Assembly (NCBI RefSeq): GCF_022919115.1
Contig: NZ_CP095072.1
Location: 186,001 to 250,000, forward strand
Direction of reading: 5' to 3'
DNA length: 64,000 nt
Origin: Gracilibacillus caseinilyticus
GTDB taxonomy: Bacteria > Bacillota > Bacilli > Bacillales > Amphibacillaceae
The notes under the pieces were generated by a model, which saw nothing but the letters and a program-made list of their open reading frames with translations, ran no database searches and was not told where the DNA came from. The position numbers were made by a program, and so were the translations under genes. This document shows positions 18,130-26,800 of the stretch, piece after piece. Positions within the stretch are counted from its first letter, which is position 1. Every line of letters begins with the position of its first letter.

Positions 18130-18558
18130 TTATCTCCGGCCCCAGCTAGCAGGATCATCGACTCTACACTGCATGGTTTCTACATTAGAAAATCCGAATT
18201 TCCGGTAAAGTGTATGTGCATCTTTTGTAAATAAACCAAATGTCTTTACTTGGTTCTCCGGATGCTCCATTATGCATTGAAACAACCATTTACCCAAGCC
18301 TTTTCCACGATGGTCGGGATGAATAATGACATCACAAATCCATGAAAATACTATATTGTCGGTGATTACTCTTGCAAAACCAACTTGTATCTCCCCTTCA
18401 TAAACACCAAAACAAATAGAGCTTTCCATACTTTTAACAATCACTTCCTTAGATCGGTCGGATGCCCAATAACTTTTTGATAACATGTCAAAAATGACAT
18501 CTGTATCCATTTCCCTTTGATCATCACTAACTGTATAGTATTTACTGTACCATTTCAA
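18130..18558 (-). CDS. GNAT-family N-acetyltransferase
   Basis: The protein has about 142 residues. Motif A is DVIIHPDHRGKGLGKWL, the acetyl-CoA pyrophosphate loop; a C-terminal LFTKDAHTLYRKFGFSN strand-helix follows. The GGGAGGTG ribosome site lies inside a longer open frame, so the real start is probably the TTG at 18558, giving MKWYSKYYTV. It sits between PhzF and the divergent MocR gene, 48 bp before PhzF, and the two are probably cotranscribed. The amine substrate is unknown. Confidence 0.85.
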   Translation of the reverse strand: MKWYSKYYTVSDDQREMDTDVIFDMLSKSYWASDRSKEVIVKSMESSICFGVYEGEIQVGFARVITDNIVFSWICDVIIHPDHRGKGLGKWLFQCIMEHPENQVKTFGLFTKDAHTLYRKFGFSNVETMQCRVDDPASWGRR

Positions 18559-18674
18559 AAAAACACCTCCCATTACTATTTATCTTGATATAATGGAAGT
18601 ATAATAGCTTTATTACCTTTAAGGAATCTCTATTTTCACCATCTGTATAGGTACAGAAGAGGAGGCAATATATA

Positions 18675-20063
18675 ATGAACACCAAATATAACCATATAAC
18701 AGAGGATATCAAACAGAAAATCTTGAATGGAACACTAAAGTCTGGAACTAAGATTCCTTCTATTAGATATTTATCCGAACAGTATCACTGTAGTAAAAAT
18801 ACGGTCATAAGAGCTTATATCGAGCTTGAAAAACAACACCTCATCTATTCCATACCGAAGAGTGGATTTTTTGTTGTCGATAATGCCAATCCGTCACATG
18901 ACACATCTTCGAAACATAGTCAGATTGATTTTCTCTCTGCAGGTCCAGATAAAGAAGCCATGCCTTATGAAGATTTCCAGCATTGTTTAAATCAAGCGAT
19001 AAATTTATACAAAGTAGAACTTTTTTCTTATTCCCATCAGCAAGGGCTTCTCTCACTCCGGAGGGAACTTATCAAGCATTTACAAGATCAGCAGGTTTTT
19101 ACTGTACCTGATAGATTATTTATTCTCTCAGGGGCACAACAAGCAATAAATTTACTTGTACCTATTCCTTTTCCTAATGGGAAATCTAATATACTTGTGG
19201 AACAACCTACTTACTTTGGAATAATCGAATCCGTTCAACTTCATCCTATCAAAACATTCGGAATTGAACTTACTATGCAAGGAATAGACCTAAATCGATT
19301 AGAGTATATGTTCCGCCACAATGACATTAAATTTTTTTATATCATCCCTAGATTTCATAACCCACTTGGTCATAGTTATACAAATGAAGAAAAGAGGAAA
19401 ATAGTCGAACTCGCCAACAAATACGATGTCTACATAGTAGAAGATGATATATTTGGGGATCTTGAACCTGACACGAAATCTGACCCGATGTTTTCTTATG
19501 ATCCATCCGGAAGGGTCATCTACTTAAAGAGTTTCTCAAAAATAATGCTACCCGGTTTGAGAATTGGTGTGGCTGTATTACCTGAACTATTAGTAAATAC
19601 TTTTTCACGCCATAAATTTAGTAATGATCTGTTTAGTACAACCATTTCTCAAGGTGCACTAGAACTTTATTTAAGGAGTGGTATGTTTAACGGGCATACA
19701 GAAAGGATTAAAAAATTATACAGAACAAAAATGGACAAGGTTAAACATGCATGCGAACGATATTTATCACCACAATATTACAATTTCACCAAACCTGATA
19801 CGGGCTTTTATTTATCTATTTACTTACCAAAAAGAGTACAAGCAAATAGATTAGCAGCTGCATTGGAACATGAAAACGTCTTAGTTGACGATGCAAAAAG
19901 AATGTATTTACCCGAATTTCAAAAAAACGATTTAATTAGATTGTCCATTTCACAAATAGAAAATACTCAAATAACTCCTGGCATAGACTTAATCGCAAAA
20001 CAAATGGATAAGCTGAATAATCGGCAAGTTAACTTCATCGAAAGCACAAGTCGGTTACTTTAA
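18675..20063 (+). CDS. MocR-type regulator: GntR DNA-binding domain fused to a PLP aminotransferase fold
   Basis: This 462-residue fusion has an N-terminal winged helix (KSGTKIPSIRYLSEQYHCSK, residues about 20-45) and a class I aminotransferase-like domain. The PLP pocket is complete: FYIIPRFHNPLG for the Asn/Pro region, VEDDIFGDL for the pyridine-binding Asp, and LKSFSKIMLPGLRIG with the Schiff-base Lys. MocR proteins sense PLP or amino compounds (GabR, PdxR). It is divergent from the GNAT and PhzF genes, its most likely targets. Confidence 0.92.
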   Translation: MNTKYNHITEDIKQKILNGTLKSGTKIPSIRYLSEQYHCSKNTVIRAYIELEKQHLIYSIPKSGFFVVDNANPSHDTSSKHSQIDFLSAGPDKEAMPYEDFQHCLNQAINLYKVELFSYSHQQGLLSLRRELIKHLQDQQVFTVPDRLFILSGAQQAINLLVPIPFPNGKSNILVEQPTYFGIIESVQLHPIKTFGIELTMQGIDLNRLEYMFRHNDIKFFYIIPRFHNPLGHSYTNEEKRKIVELANKYDVYIVEDDIFGDLEPDTKSDPMFSYDPSGRVIYLKSFSKIMLPGLRIGVAVLPELLVNTFSRHKFSNDLFSTTISQGALELYLRSGMFNGHTERIKKLYRTKMDKVKHACERYLSPQYYNFTKPDTGFYLSIYLPKRVQANRLAAALEHENVLVDDAKRMYLPEFQKNDLIRLSISQIENTQITPGIDLIAKQMDKLNNRQVNFIESTSRLL

Positions 20064-20076
20064 TAAAGTGATACTT

Positions 20077-20109
20077 CAATCAGTAGGGGTTTTTGACACC
20101 CACTGATTG
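20077..20109 (+). terminator. terminator of the MocR gene
   Basis: CAATCAGT and a short GGG pair with CCC and ACTGATTG around a T-rich loop, 14 bp after the stop codon. The T tract lies mainly in the loop, which lowers confidence. Confidence 0.55.
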
Positions 20110-20127
20110 CTAGCGAAACTTATCAGG

Positions 20128-20206
20128 AAGTTATCGTCCGTTTATCCCCCACTTAGCTTCTTATTTATCTCTCGCATCTTGAAGTGGGGGTATTACGGAT
20201 GGTTAG
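20128..20206. repeat. long imperfect palindrome, possible relic of an IS or MITE end
   Basis: CCCCCACTT (20146-20154) and AAGTGGGGG (20182-20190) form the core, with outer CCGT/ACGG pairs. Such CCCCCACTT palindromes occur at the ends of some IS200/IS605-type elements in Bacillaceae, but no transposase or TnpB remnant is present. Confidence 0.45.
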
Positions 20207-20719
20207 CGCCGTGATAAAAGTTTTTAAATGGAAAACCTATCAGATGAATATATAAAAGGGTAATTTCTGACTGAAATAATTGAAAAATGTTCGACAAAGG
20301 TTGAATCCACCATTACAAAGCGATTTCCATATATTATAAAAAGAAAAATATACCAGGAAAGCAGTGTAGGTTCTAACATACTTGAAGCAAAACCGAAGTT
20401 CATTCCTATTCTCCGATTGAGAGGATTGATGATAATGGTACAAAGACCTATCCATCAGTCATAACAATTTTCACAGTTATTTGATTAATATAGTGTGAGA
20501 GAAATGGCTTCGATTGCAGGTTGTTATCATAAAGAGTGTTATTGTCGAAGGATATCTGGAGGAATAATTTGAAGCTAACTGTGGATAGCCTTATACTATT
20601 GCACAGCTCCAAAAATGCAGAATGTTCCAGGCAATTTTAGGGGGCAGCCTCCACCGGTGTACATTTCTCCATGTGCCAGGATTTACCCCCGCGTTTTTTT
20701 ATGTGAACAAAGGGGCTGC
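20207..20719. other. 513-bp gap with no recognisable gene
   Basis: No frame with a ribosome site or recognisable protein was found on either strand. The last 80 bp include GC-richer segments (GGGGGCAGCC and GGGGCTGC) that may help terminate the minus-strand gene ending at 20720. Confidence 0.5.
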
Positions 20720-21112
20720 TTACTTGAACTTCTTTGCATAAATAAACTCTGTAATCGGTACTGTGACTAATGTAAGTCCCACTACGATAACCAAAGGATA
20801 ATTATCAATCTCATTAAAATTTCCCGTTCCTTCTGAAATAAACAATATTAAACCAGATAAAATCATCAATACATAATATCCTATTTTAGCACTTTGCGTT
20901 TCAATATGTCTGTCTAATTCGTCTTTTTCGCCACCGCCTTGATGATCTCTCCATTTAAGCCAATTAAAAAAATAGCTTAGAGCAACAAAACTAAGGAATA
21001 TACCACCTGCATCAATCGTGCCAAATCTTATCCATTTGTATAAAGAAAAACCTGCGATAGATAAGAAAACGAGAAAGGCCAAAACAGCGATAACCTTTTG
21101 TGTTTTATCCAT
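20720..21112 (-). CDS. small four-helix membrane protein paired with an XRE regulator
   Basis: The protein has 130 residues with four hydrophobic segments (about 6-25, 36-50, 77-93 and 102-120) and a polar acidic linker GGGEKDELDRHIETQSAKIGYY between the second and third. Its start overlaps the end of the XRE gene by eight bases, so the two are translationally coupled. XRE plus small membrane protein pairs of this shape are common in Firmicutes; the membrane partner may tune the regulator or be its main target. I know no named function. Confidence 0.75.
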   Translation of the reverse strand: MDKTQKVIAVLAFLVFLSIAGFSLYKWIRFGTIDAGGIFLSFVALSYFFNWLKWRDHQGGGEKDELDRHIETQSAKIGYYVLMILSGLILFISEGTGNFNEIDNYPLVIVVGLTLVTVPITEFIYAKKFK

Positions 21113-21317
21113 TTCTTTTCCCTCCGTTCCCTGATATAAATAACTCTTCCATGCCGACTCCTAAACACTTTGCAATATCGAATCCTAACTGTAAACTTGG
21201 GTCATATTTATTGTTTTCTATAGCATTAATCGTCTGCCTGCTTACACTACATTTATCCGCCAATTTCCCTTGAGAAAGATTACATTTTTCTCTGTATTCT
21301 TTTATCCTATTCTTCAT
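21105..21317 (-). CDS. XRE-family transcriptional regulator (YozG/YgzD-like)
   Basis: This 70-residue protein is a single helix-turn-helix domain (NLSQGKLADKCSVSRQTINA at 13-32, then NNKYDPSLQLGFDIAKCLG). It begins a two-gene operon with a small membrane protein. Its promoter region holds nested inverted repeats over a consensus promoter, so it very probably represses itself. A related module lies at 23988-24510. Confidence 0.88.
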   Translation of the reverse strand: MKNRIKEYREKCNLSQGKLADKCSVSRQTINAIENNKYDPSLQLGFDIAKCLGVGMEELFISGNGGKRNG

Positions 21318-21345
21318 TACTGAGCCACCTTATGATTACGCGCAA

Positions 21346-21420
21346 TGTAAAATGTGTTTGACACATTTATTATAAATAAAGACAAATAAAGTGTCAAACA
21401 TATTTTACACTTTATTTGTC
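21346..21420 (-). promoter_or_regulatory. consensus promoter with nested operator repeats for the XRE gene
   Basis: On the minus strand TTGACA (21392-21397) and TATAAT (21369-21374) are separated by exactly 17 bp. A 19-bp arm TGTAAAATGTGTTTGACAC (21346-21364) has an inverted copy at 21391-21409 with one mismatch, bracketing the promoter. A second perfect inverted repeat, GACAAATAAAGTGT with ACACTTTATTTGTC, spans 21381-21420 and overlaps the -35. This looks like a two-site autoregulatory switch. Confidence 0.75.
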
Positions 21421-21461
21421 CTATCGCTTCATGTCCTTAACTTGAACTTATTAAGAACCCG

Positions 21462-21914
21462 TTAACTTGATTTGTATTTTTGCTTCTTTTCCAATATTAA
21501 ATACTCATCCGTTTTAGCTATCGATATATCATGACCTTCTGCAAATTCCATTAAATGCTCATACGCTTCTGAAGGTTCAAGTACAGCCAATCTAATGTTT
21601 CTTCCTGTATGGACATATAGTATTGCAGCTTTTTTCGCCCACCCGGCCCGTATGAATTCTAATTGTTTGACTTGATCGGGGTAGATCTCTCTTTTTATAA
21701 ATGATTTTTTAAATAAGAATACTTGATATACTAAATGATCTTCCTGTATTTCGAATTTAAAGCGAATGGAACTAGCTATTCCAGCCGCACCGATTAAATA
21801 CAAAAAGAATAAAGAGTAAGAGAATCCATAATAATCTGATAACACAGTCCAACAAATAGCAACACAGAAGATACTTATATTCGACGATCTTATCGGATTT
21901 ATATGATATTCCAA
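21462..21914 (-). CDS. two-TM membrane protein with PH-like domain
   Basis: This 150-residue protein has two close membrane segments (about 9-25 and 30-47), then a beta-rich cytoplasmic domain starting FKFEIQEDHLVYQVFLFKK and ending in a helix (PSEAYEHLMEFAEGHDI). That order is usual for bacterial PH-type membrane proteins. It is the intact paralogue of the frameshifted copy at 16132-16591. Function unknown. Confidence 0.7.
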   Translation of the reverse strand: MEYHINPIRSSNISIFCVAICWTVLSDYYGFSYSLFFLYLIGAAGIASSIRFKFEIQEDHLVYQVFLFKKSFIKREIYPDQVKQLEFIRAGWAKKAAILYVHTGRNIRLAVLEPSEAYEHLMEFAEGHDISIAKTDEYLILEKKQKYKSS

Positions 21915-21976
21915 AGATAATGCCTCCTTTTATGTATCAATATATTTCCATTAACTGCTCACTTCCTTTTTCATAA

Positions 21977-22644
21977 CTATAACTGCCTCGTATTCCCATC
22001 ATCGTCAGTGACTGTGACATTAAACAAATTAATCTGACCGCCTAAATCCTGATACATAGAGGATTCAAGTGAGTGACTGAATTTAATTTCAAATGCTCTA
22101 TGTTCTTTTGCATCAAGCTCCAACCGATGATCCTTCCGATTAATAATATCCAATACGTTCCATCCACCGCTCACAAATTTTTGGTGTAGTGATAAGTGGA
22201 ATGTGACAGGTCGATTACTATGGTTCACTAAGAATAGTGTGCATGTGCCGACAAGAATTCCTGAATCATTCGTATCATACTGACATTCGCCACTCTCTTG
22301 ATGGTATTCCAATGCATAAATACCATTTGCAAAGTTTGATTGATACGTCTTGGCAAACAAATCTGAGGGAAAGACCATCAAAGCAAGAAATATCAAAAAG
22401 ATCACTTTTCCACTGTACTCATTCGCCAAAAAAATCAGTCCCACAATCAATAGAATGATCGAAACAAATGCTGTGTAATGTAAACCACTGCTTCCATTAG
22501 ACCAAGCAGAGATACCTATAAAGCCCTGAGCAAGCGATCTCCAACAGATTCATTATAGATAAATCTCCATTTGAACAAGAACGCGATACCCAGCATGATA
22601 AAGCCGGTTATGACAAATATTCTTTTAGGTTTTGGTTGATTCAT
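21977..22644 (-). pseudogene. uncharacterised membrane-anchored protein, frameshifted
   Basis: From the ATG at 22644 the sequence reads MNQPKPKRIFVITGFIMLG and goes to ESVGDR, then hits a stop. One missing base near 22530-22534 restores AQGFIGISAWSNGSSGLHYT, two more membrane segments and a C-terminal extracytoplasmic beta domain (CQYDTNDSGILVGTCTLFLV, two Cys). The joined product has about 222 residues with three hydrophobic segments. I do not recognise a family. The downstream part alone could be translated from an internal ATG at about 22450. Confidence 0.65.
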
Positions 22645-22782
22645 TCCAATGCCCCTAACTTGATACAGCATATTAAAGAATTCTTTTCACTCCAACTACA
22701 CGTATAACATCATGCAAAGGTTGCAGTTTTCATTAATCGAGGTAAGGTACGAAAAACAAAATTACATAGCCAATTCTCTGAC

Positions 22783-23766
22783 TTAAAGCGTCCATTTTAT
22801 GAGTAATCCTGCGTGCGCCAATCCACCACCAAAACCATACAATAATACTTTATCACCATTATTCAATTTTCCATTTTTAACGCCTATATCTAAGGACAAT
22901 GGAATAGTGGCGGAAGATGTATTTCCGTATTCTACCAAACTGTATAATGTCCGTTCAATAGGGAAATTGCTTTTTTCGCAGATAGACTCAAGCATCCTTA
23001 AATTGGCACTATGAGGCACAAACCAATCAATACCATCTAAGTTTATTGACGTATTATTCAGAACCGATTGTATTCCTTTAGGTACCGTTTTAACCGCCCA
23101 TTTATAGACCTCTCTGCCATTTTGCACAATATACCCACTATCTGTTAACTCTTCGTTATACATGCGTTTTGACAGGTTTGTACAATATAGACTTTTCCCG
23201 CTCTCGCCTTCTGAACCCAAATGTGATGAAATAAAACTTGGCTGTTGTTCATCATATTCTACAAGAACTGCCCCTGCACCATCACCAAAGAGTACACAGG
23301 TTGTTCTATCCGTATAGTCCGTTATTTTTGATAAAGTTTCAGCTCCAACTACAAGAATTTTTTTATTTAAACCAGCTGTTATCAAACCATTTGCTACATG
23401 TAAGCCATACGTAAAACCCGCACATGCGGCATTTAAATCCATTGCTCCCGTATTTTTAACCCCCAGTTTAGCTTGAAGATTAGATGCTACACTAGGAGTC
23501 TTAAAATCAGGAGTTAACGTACAGACAATTATTAAATCAACATCTTCTACTGTTTTATCATATCGTTCCATTAAGTTTAAGACAGATTTATAACCAATAT
23601 CACTCGTAAACTCGTCTTGATGGGCTATTCTTCGCTCTTTAATACCTGTACGCTTCACAATCCATTCGTCATTTGTATCCACCATCTTCTCTAAATCATA
23701 GTTTGTTAAAATTCGTTCTGGAACATATGAACCTAACGCGGTTATACGCGCTGTTGAATTAGCCAT
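22783..23766 (-). CDS. beta-ketoacyl-ACP synthase III (FabH family)
   Basis: This 327-residue thiolase-fold enzyme has the full KAS III triad: Cys115 in LNAACAGFTYG, His252 in WFVPHSANLRM and Asn282 in EYGNTSSATIPLS. The glycine-rich end YGFGGGLAHAGLLIKW also fits. It condenses acyl-CoA with malonyl-ACP to start fatty acid synthesis. Here it is a lone copy without fab neighbours, so it may be the second FabH (YhfB-like) used for branched or specialised starters. It is divergent from an XRE regulator. Confidence 0.92.
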   Translation of the reverse strand: MANSTARITALGSYVPERILTNYDLEKMVDTNDEWIVKRTGIKERRIAHQDEFTSDIGYKSVLNLMERYDKTVEDVDLIIVCTLTPDFKTPSVASNLQAKLGVKNTGAMDLNAACAGFTYGLHVANGLITAGLNKKILVVGAETLSKITDYTDRTTCVLFGDGAGAVLVEYDEQQPSFISSHLGSEGESGKSLYCTNLSKRMYNEELTDSGYIVQNGREVYKWAVKTVPKGIQSVLNNTSINLDGIDWFVPHSANLRMLESICEKSNFPIERTLYSLVEYGNTSSATIPLSLDIGVKNGKLNNGDKVLLYGFGGGLAHAGLLIKWTL

Positions 23767-23902
23767 AGTACTTCACCTCATTATTTTTAATACTTAATAT
23801 TATGACCTGGTACTAATATTTATGTAAAAGTTTACCACTAATTAGATAATAGCGCAAACGTTTTATTCCCTTTGTACAAATCACTGGATAAGTAAAGAAA
23901 AT

Positions 23903-23937
23903 TTGACTATATGTAAAAATAACTTTACTTATAGTAA
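23903..23937 (+). promoter_or_regulatory. inverted-repeat operator at the XRE promoter
   Basis: ACTATATGTAAA (23906-23917) and TTTACTTATAGT (23924-23935) form an inverted repeat with one mismatch, overlapping a TTGACT (23903-23908) that may be the -35. The site lies 50 bp before the XRE start codon and in the control region shared with fabH, so both may respond. Confidence 0.55.
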
Positions 23938-23987
23938 AAAATATATTACACTCAATCTATACCCTTTCCAGTAAAGGAGGAATTGAT

Positions 23988-24218
23988 TTGGGATTTAAGG
24001 AAACAGGATATCTTGAAAATCGACTTGCCATCCTTCGTGCAGAAAAAAAATGGTCACAAAAGCAAGTGGCAGAAAAAGTAGGTGTAAGCCGGCAAACTAT
24101 TATTTCGTTGGAAAATAACCGTTATAGTCCTTCCTTAAAATTAGCATTTGAAATTGCCCATTTATTTAAAAAAGATATTAATGAAGTATTTCAGTACAAG
24201 ACAAAGGAGGAGAATTAG
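23988..24218 (+). CDS. XRE-family transcriptional regulator
   Basis: This 76-residue single-domain helix-turn-helix protein (KWSQKQVAEKVGVSRQTIIS, then NNRYSPSLKLAFEIAHLFKKDINEVF) starts at a TTG with AAGGAGG seven bases upstream. It is clearly related to the 70-residue regulator at 21.1-21.3 kb. The next gene, for a small membrane protein, begins one base after its stop. Confidence 0.88.
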   Translation: MGFKETGYLENRLAILRAEKKWSQKQVAEKVGVSRQTIISLENNRYSPSLKLAFEIAHLFKKDINEVFQYKTKEEN

Positions 24219-24219
24219 A

Positions 24220-24510
24220 ATGTTGCTAATTGGTATAATTCTGGTGCCACTGTTCATTATTTGCCTATTTATTTCATTAAAATTTATTTGGGGAGAAGAA
24301 GGAAAGGATGAACGTGGAAAACAGATTACAAACATATCCTACATGTACTCGGCCTCGATCTTTCCAATTGGCTGGCTGCTTATAGAAGCATATCACGGTT
24401 ACATGAATGAGCTTGCTTTTGAAACCTATCGTGATACTATTTGGATATTAGTGTTACTTACGTTTATTGTGCAAGGATTAGTAATATTAAACCTGAAAAA
24501 GAGAATATAA
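24220..24510 (+). CDS. small three-helix membrane protein paired with XRE
   Basis: The protein has 96 residues with three hydrophobic segments (about 2-20, 42-58 and 70-88) and an acidic charged loop WGEEGKDERGKQITN after the first. The ATG at 24220 follows AAAGGAGGAG inside the XRE gene end, so the pair is coupled. The plan resembles DUF2178-type partners of small XRE regulators, though I cannot confirm the family. Confidence 0.75.
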   Translation: MLLIGIILVPLFIICLFISLKFIWGEEGKDERGKQITNISYMYSASIFPIGWLLIEAYHGYMNELAFETYRDTIWILVLLTFIVQGLVILNLKKRI

Positions 24511-24672
24511 GTTTTATCTTAACAGTAAATGGAGGGGATGTTCCCCCTTCTATAGCTGTTCAGTTGAAATTTGCATACTTCACTTGTTTTCGAAATACGC
24601 TAAGATACTATTCATACTCGCGCATCACTTTTTATAAACAGGCTATTTATAAAAAAACGTTCTCTCCTGATT

Positions 24673-24846
24673 TCAATTATCCGTCTCATACATCTCCGGT
24701 TCCTGATAACGATCATCGAATTGATCTAATAACAATAACCCGCCAAATATTATAGTAAAGCCTATGATGACAAGTGAAACAAAAATAATCACAGAATAAA
24801 GCAATAATTTTTTCCAACCCAACTCTTTCATCCGCTCTATCAACAT
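24673..24846 (-). CDS. 57-residue single-pass membrane protein
   Basis: The sequence starts MLIERMKELGWKK, followed by a membrane helix of about 25 residues and an acidic tail (QFDDRYQEPEMYETDN). The ATG has a good ribosome site (AGAAGGG). It lies alone between the XRE module and adhA, on the strand opposite to the module. Family unknown. Confidence 0.6.
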   Translation of the reverse strand: MLIERMKELGWKKLLLYSVIIFVSLVIIGFTIIFGGLLLLDQFDDRYQEPEMYETDN

Positions 24847-25011
24847 ACGCACCCTTCTCCCAACTATTTTTTACCATATTGCAACAAAAAATGGTCATTC
24901 ATGCGCAATTTTTCAGATATCTTTATTCTTTTGTAAATCGATTGAAGCATCGTTTTGCTCATAGAAAAAAGGCTTAGAGATTTTCTCTAAGCCTCCTGAT
25001 ATTAATCTTCC

Positions 25012-26052
25012 TTACATCGTACTAATATCAATCACAAAGCGATACTTCACATCAGAAGCTAACACTCGTTCATATGCGTGATCAATCTGATCTGCCGAAA
25101 TCACTTCAATTTTTGGAACTGTGTTATGTTTTGCACAGAAATCCAGCATTTCCTGCGTCTCACGAATGCCGCCAATCATGGAGCCTGCAAATGAACGGCG
25201 GTGTGGAATGAGAGAGAACACATTGACGGCCAATGGCTCTGCAGGCGCACCAACATTTACGAGTGTCCCATCTAACGTTAATAAGGAAAGGTGCGCATTT
25301 ATATCAATGTTAGCACTTACTGTGTTAATAATCAGGTCAAATGTACCCGCCAGTTTCTCGAAAGTTTCCGGAGAGCTGGTGGCATAGTAGTGATCTGCAC
25401 CGAATTGCATGCCGTCCTCTTTTTTATTCAATGTTTGTGACAATACCGTCACCTCTGCACCCATAGCATGTGCAATCTTGACAGCCATATGACCAAGACC
25501 ACCCATACCGACAACGGCAACTTTCTTACCTGGTCCAGCCTGCCAATGATTTAATGGAGAATATGTCGTAATTCCCGCGCAAAGTAACGGCGCGGCTACA
25601 TCAAGGCCTATGTTATCAGGGATTCTTAGTACAAAATCCTCTGTTACGACGATATGCGTAGAATAACCGCCTTGAGTCAGTTCACCGTATTTATCAACAC
25701 CAGCGTAGGTCGGAACATTTCCTTTGAGACAGTATTGTTCTTCTCCTTTTTGGCAATTCTCGCATTCGCCGCAGGAGTCCACCATACATCCGACACCTAC
25801 ACGGTCACCTACTTTATACTTGGTAACATCTGGTCCTACATCCGTCACTACCCCTGCAATCTCATGTCCAGGTACGAGAGGATAGTTCACTTCGCCCCAA
25901 TCACCATGGGCAGTATGAATGTCAGAATGGCAGATTCCTGCGTATTTAATTTCAATTAACACATCATGTAAATCAAGTTCGCGTCGTGTAATCTCAGCTG
26001 CGCGAAACGGTTTATCTGGACCGTCGACAGCACGTGCTTTAGCAGTTACCAT
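25012..26052 (-). CDS. adhA: zinc-dependent alcohol dehydrogenase (AdhA, cinnamyl-alcohol dehydrogenase type)
   Basis: The protein has 346 residues with the catalytic zinc motif GHEIAGVV and Cys in CHSDIH, the structural zinc set [15 protein letters not shown], and a Rossmann [11 protein letters not shown]. This is the NADP-dependent CAD/YahK-type family. In B. subtilis the orthologous adhA is induced by formaldehyde and methylglyoxal through AdhR. Here a MerR gene is divergent and the promoter has the matching operator, so the same aldehyde-detoxification role is likely. Confidence 0.92.
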   Translation of the reverse strand: MVTAKARAVDGPDKPFRAAEITRRELDLHDVLIEIKYAGICHSDIHTAHGDWGEVNYPLVPGHEIAGVVTDVGPDVTKYKVGDRVGVGCMVDSCGECENCQKGEEQYCLKGNVPTYAGVDKYGELTQGGYSTHIVVTEDFVLRIPDNIGLDVAAPLLCAGITTYSPLNHWQAGPGKKVAVVGMGGLGHMAVKIAHAMGAEVTVLSQTLNKKEDGMQFGADHYYATSSPETFEKLAGTFDLIINTVSANIDINAHLSLLTLDGTLVNVGAPAEPLAVNVFSLIPHRRSFAGSMIGGIRETQEMLDFCAKHNTVPKIEVISADQIDHAYERVLASDVKYRFVIDISTM

Positions 26053-26103
26053 TAATAAAAACCTCCTGTTATGATGTTAAGAGAGTATTTTCTCTTGAGA
26101 ATC

Positions 26104-26134
26104 ATTCTACGCCTTATAGTTAACTCTAGGTCAA
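26104..26134 (-). promoter_or_regulatory. MerR/AdhR-type promoter of adhA
   Basis: On the minus strand TTGACC (26129-26134) and TAGAAT (26104-26109) are separated by 19 bp, the overlong spacer typical of MerR-activated promoters. The spacer is the near-perfect dyad CCTAGAGTTAACTATAAGG, centred on GTTAAC. Confidence 0.8.
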
Positions 26135-26179
26135 GAGAAGAAGTTTATTTTTTGGAAGATCGTTCTATACTATTAGATT

Positions 26180-26208
26180 TTGACTTTATGATACTATCGT
26201 GATACTAT
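26180..26208 (+). promoter_or_regulatory. promoter of the MerR/AdhR gene
   Basis: TTGACT (26180-26185) and TACTAT (26203-26208) have a 17-bp spacer, 54 bp before the start codon. An AGTTAACT half-palindrome at 26225-26232 matches the core of the adhA operator and could allow autoregulation. Confidence 0.6.
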
Positions 26209-26261
26209 TTTTTCACAATATTAAAGTTAACTCGAACTCTATTAAAGAAGGGAGATAATAG

Positions 26262-26666
26262 ATGAAAACATATTCTATCGGTGAAGTGGCAAAAGAATTG
26301 AACCTTACCGCGTATACCTTGCGTTACTATGACAAAGAGGGACTTCTGCCCTTTGTGGAACGGACAGATAGTGGAACGAGATTATTTAAAGAATCCGATA
26401 TAGACGCATTAAAAGTGATTGAATGTCTAAAATCGACAGGAATGCCTATTAAGGAAATTAGACATTTCATTGATTGGTGTTCGGACGGAGATGACACATT
26501 ACAACAAAGATATGACATGTTTCTAGAACGAAAAGCGAGTGTAGAGCAACAAATGGAAGAACTTCAGAAAACAATGGAACTGATTGAGCATAAATGTTCC
26601 TATTACAAGACTGCACTGGATGCCGGCACTGAAGTTATTCATAAAAATAATAAGATAGAGATTTAA
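26262..26666 (+). CDS. adhR: MerR-family aldehyde-responsive regulator (AdhR-like)
   Basis: This 134-residue regulator has the MerR winged helix-turn-helix (YSIGEVAKELNLTAYTLRYY) and a long dimerisation coiled coil in the second half. Cys55 in VIECLKSTGM is at about the position of the reactive Cys52 of B. subtilis AdhR. It is divergent from adhA with a matching operator in between. Direct response to electrophilic aldehydes by Cys alkylation is known for AdhR and inferred here. Confidence 0.85.
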   Translation: MKTYSIGEVAKELNLTAYTLRYYDKEGLLPFVERTDSGTRLFKESDIDALKVIECLKSTGMPIKEIRHFIDWCSDGDDTLQQRYDMFLERKASVEQQMEELQKTMELIEHKCSYYKTALDAGTEVIHKNNKIEI

Positions 26667-26667
26667 A

Positions 26668-26700
26668 GCAAACCACCTGTATATTGCAGGTGGTTTATTT
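26668..26700 (+). terminator. terminator of the MerR gene
   Basis: AAACCACCTG pairs with CAGGTGGTTT around a six-base loop, followed by TATTT. Confidence 0.85.
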
Positions 26701-26800
26701 CTGCACCAAAAGGGAATAAATTGGTAACCCATTGGAAAGGATGAAACTTTTCACGAGGTGGATCGTATACATTAGAAAGATAAGGAGAGGTGATAGTCAC

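Noticed and set aside
20240..20455. 71-codon minus-strand frame
   Set aside because: Its composition is that of translated AT-rich spacer and there is no ribosome site.
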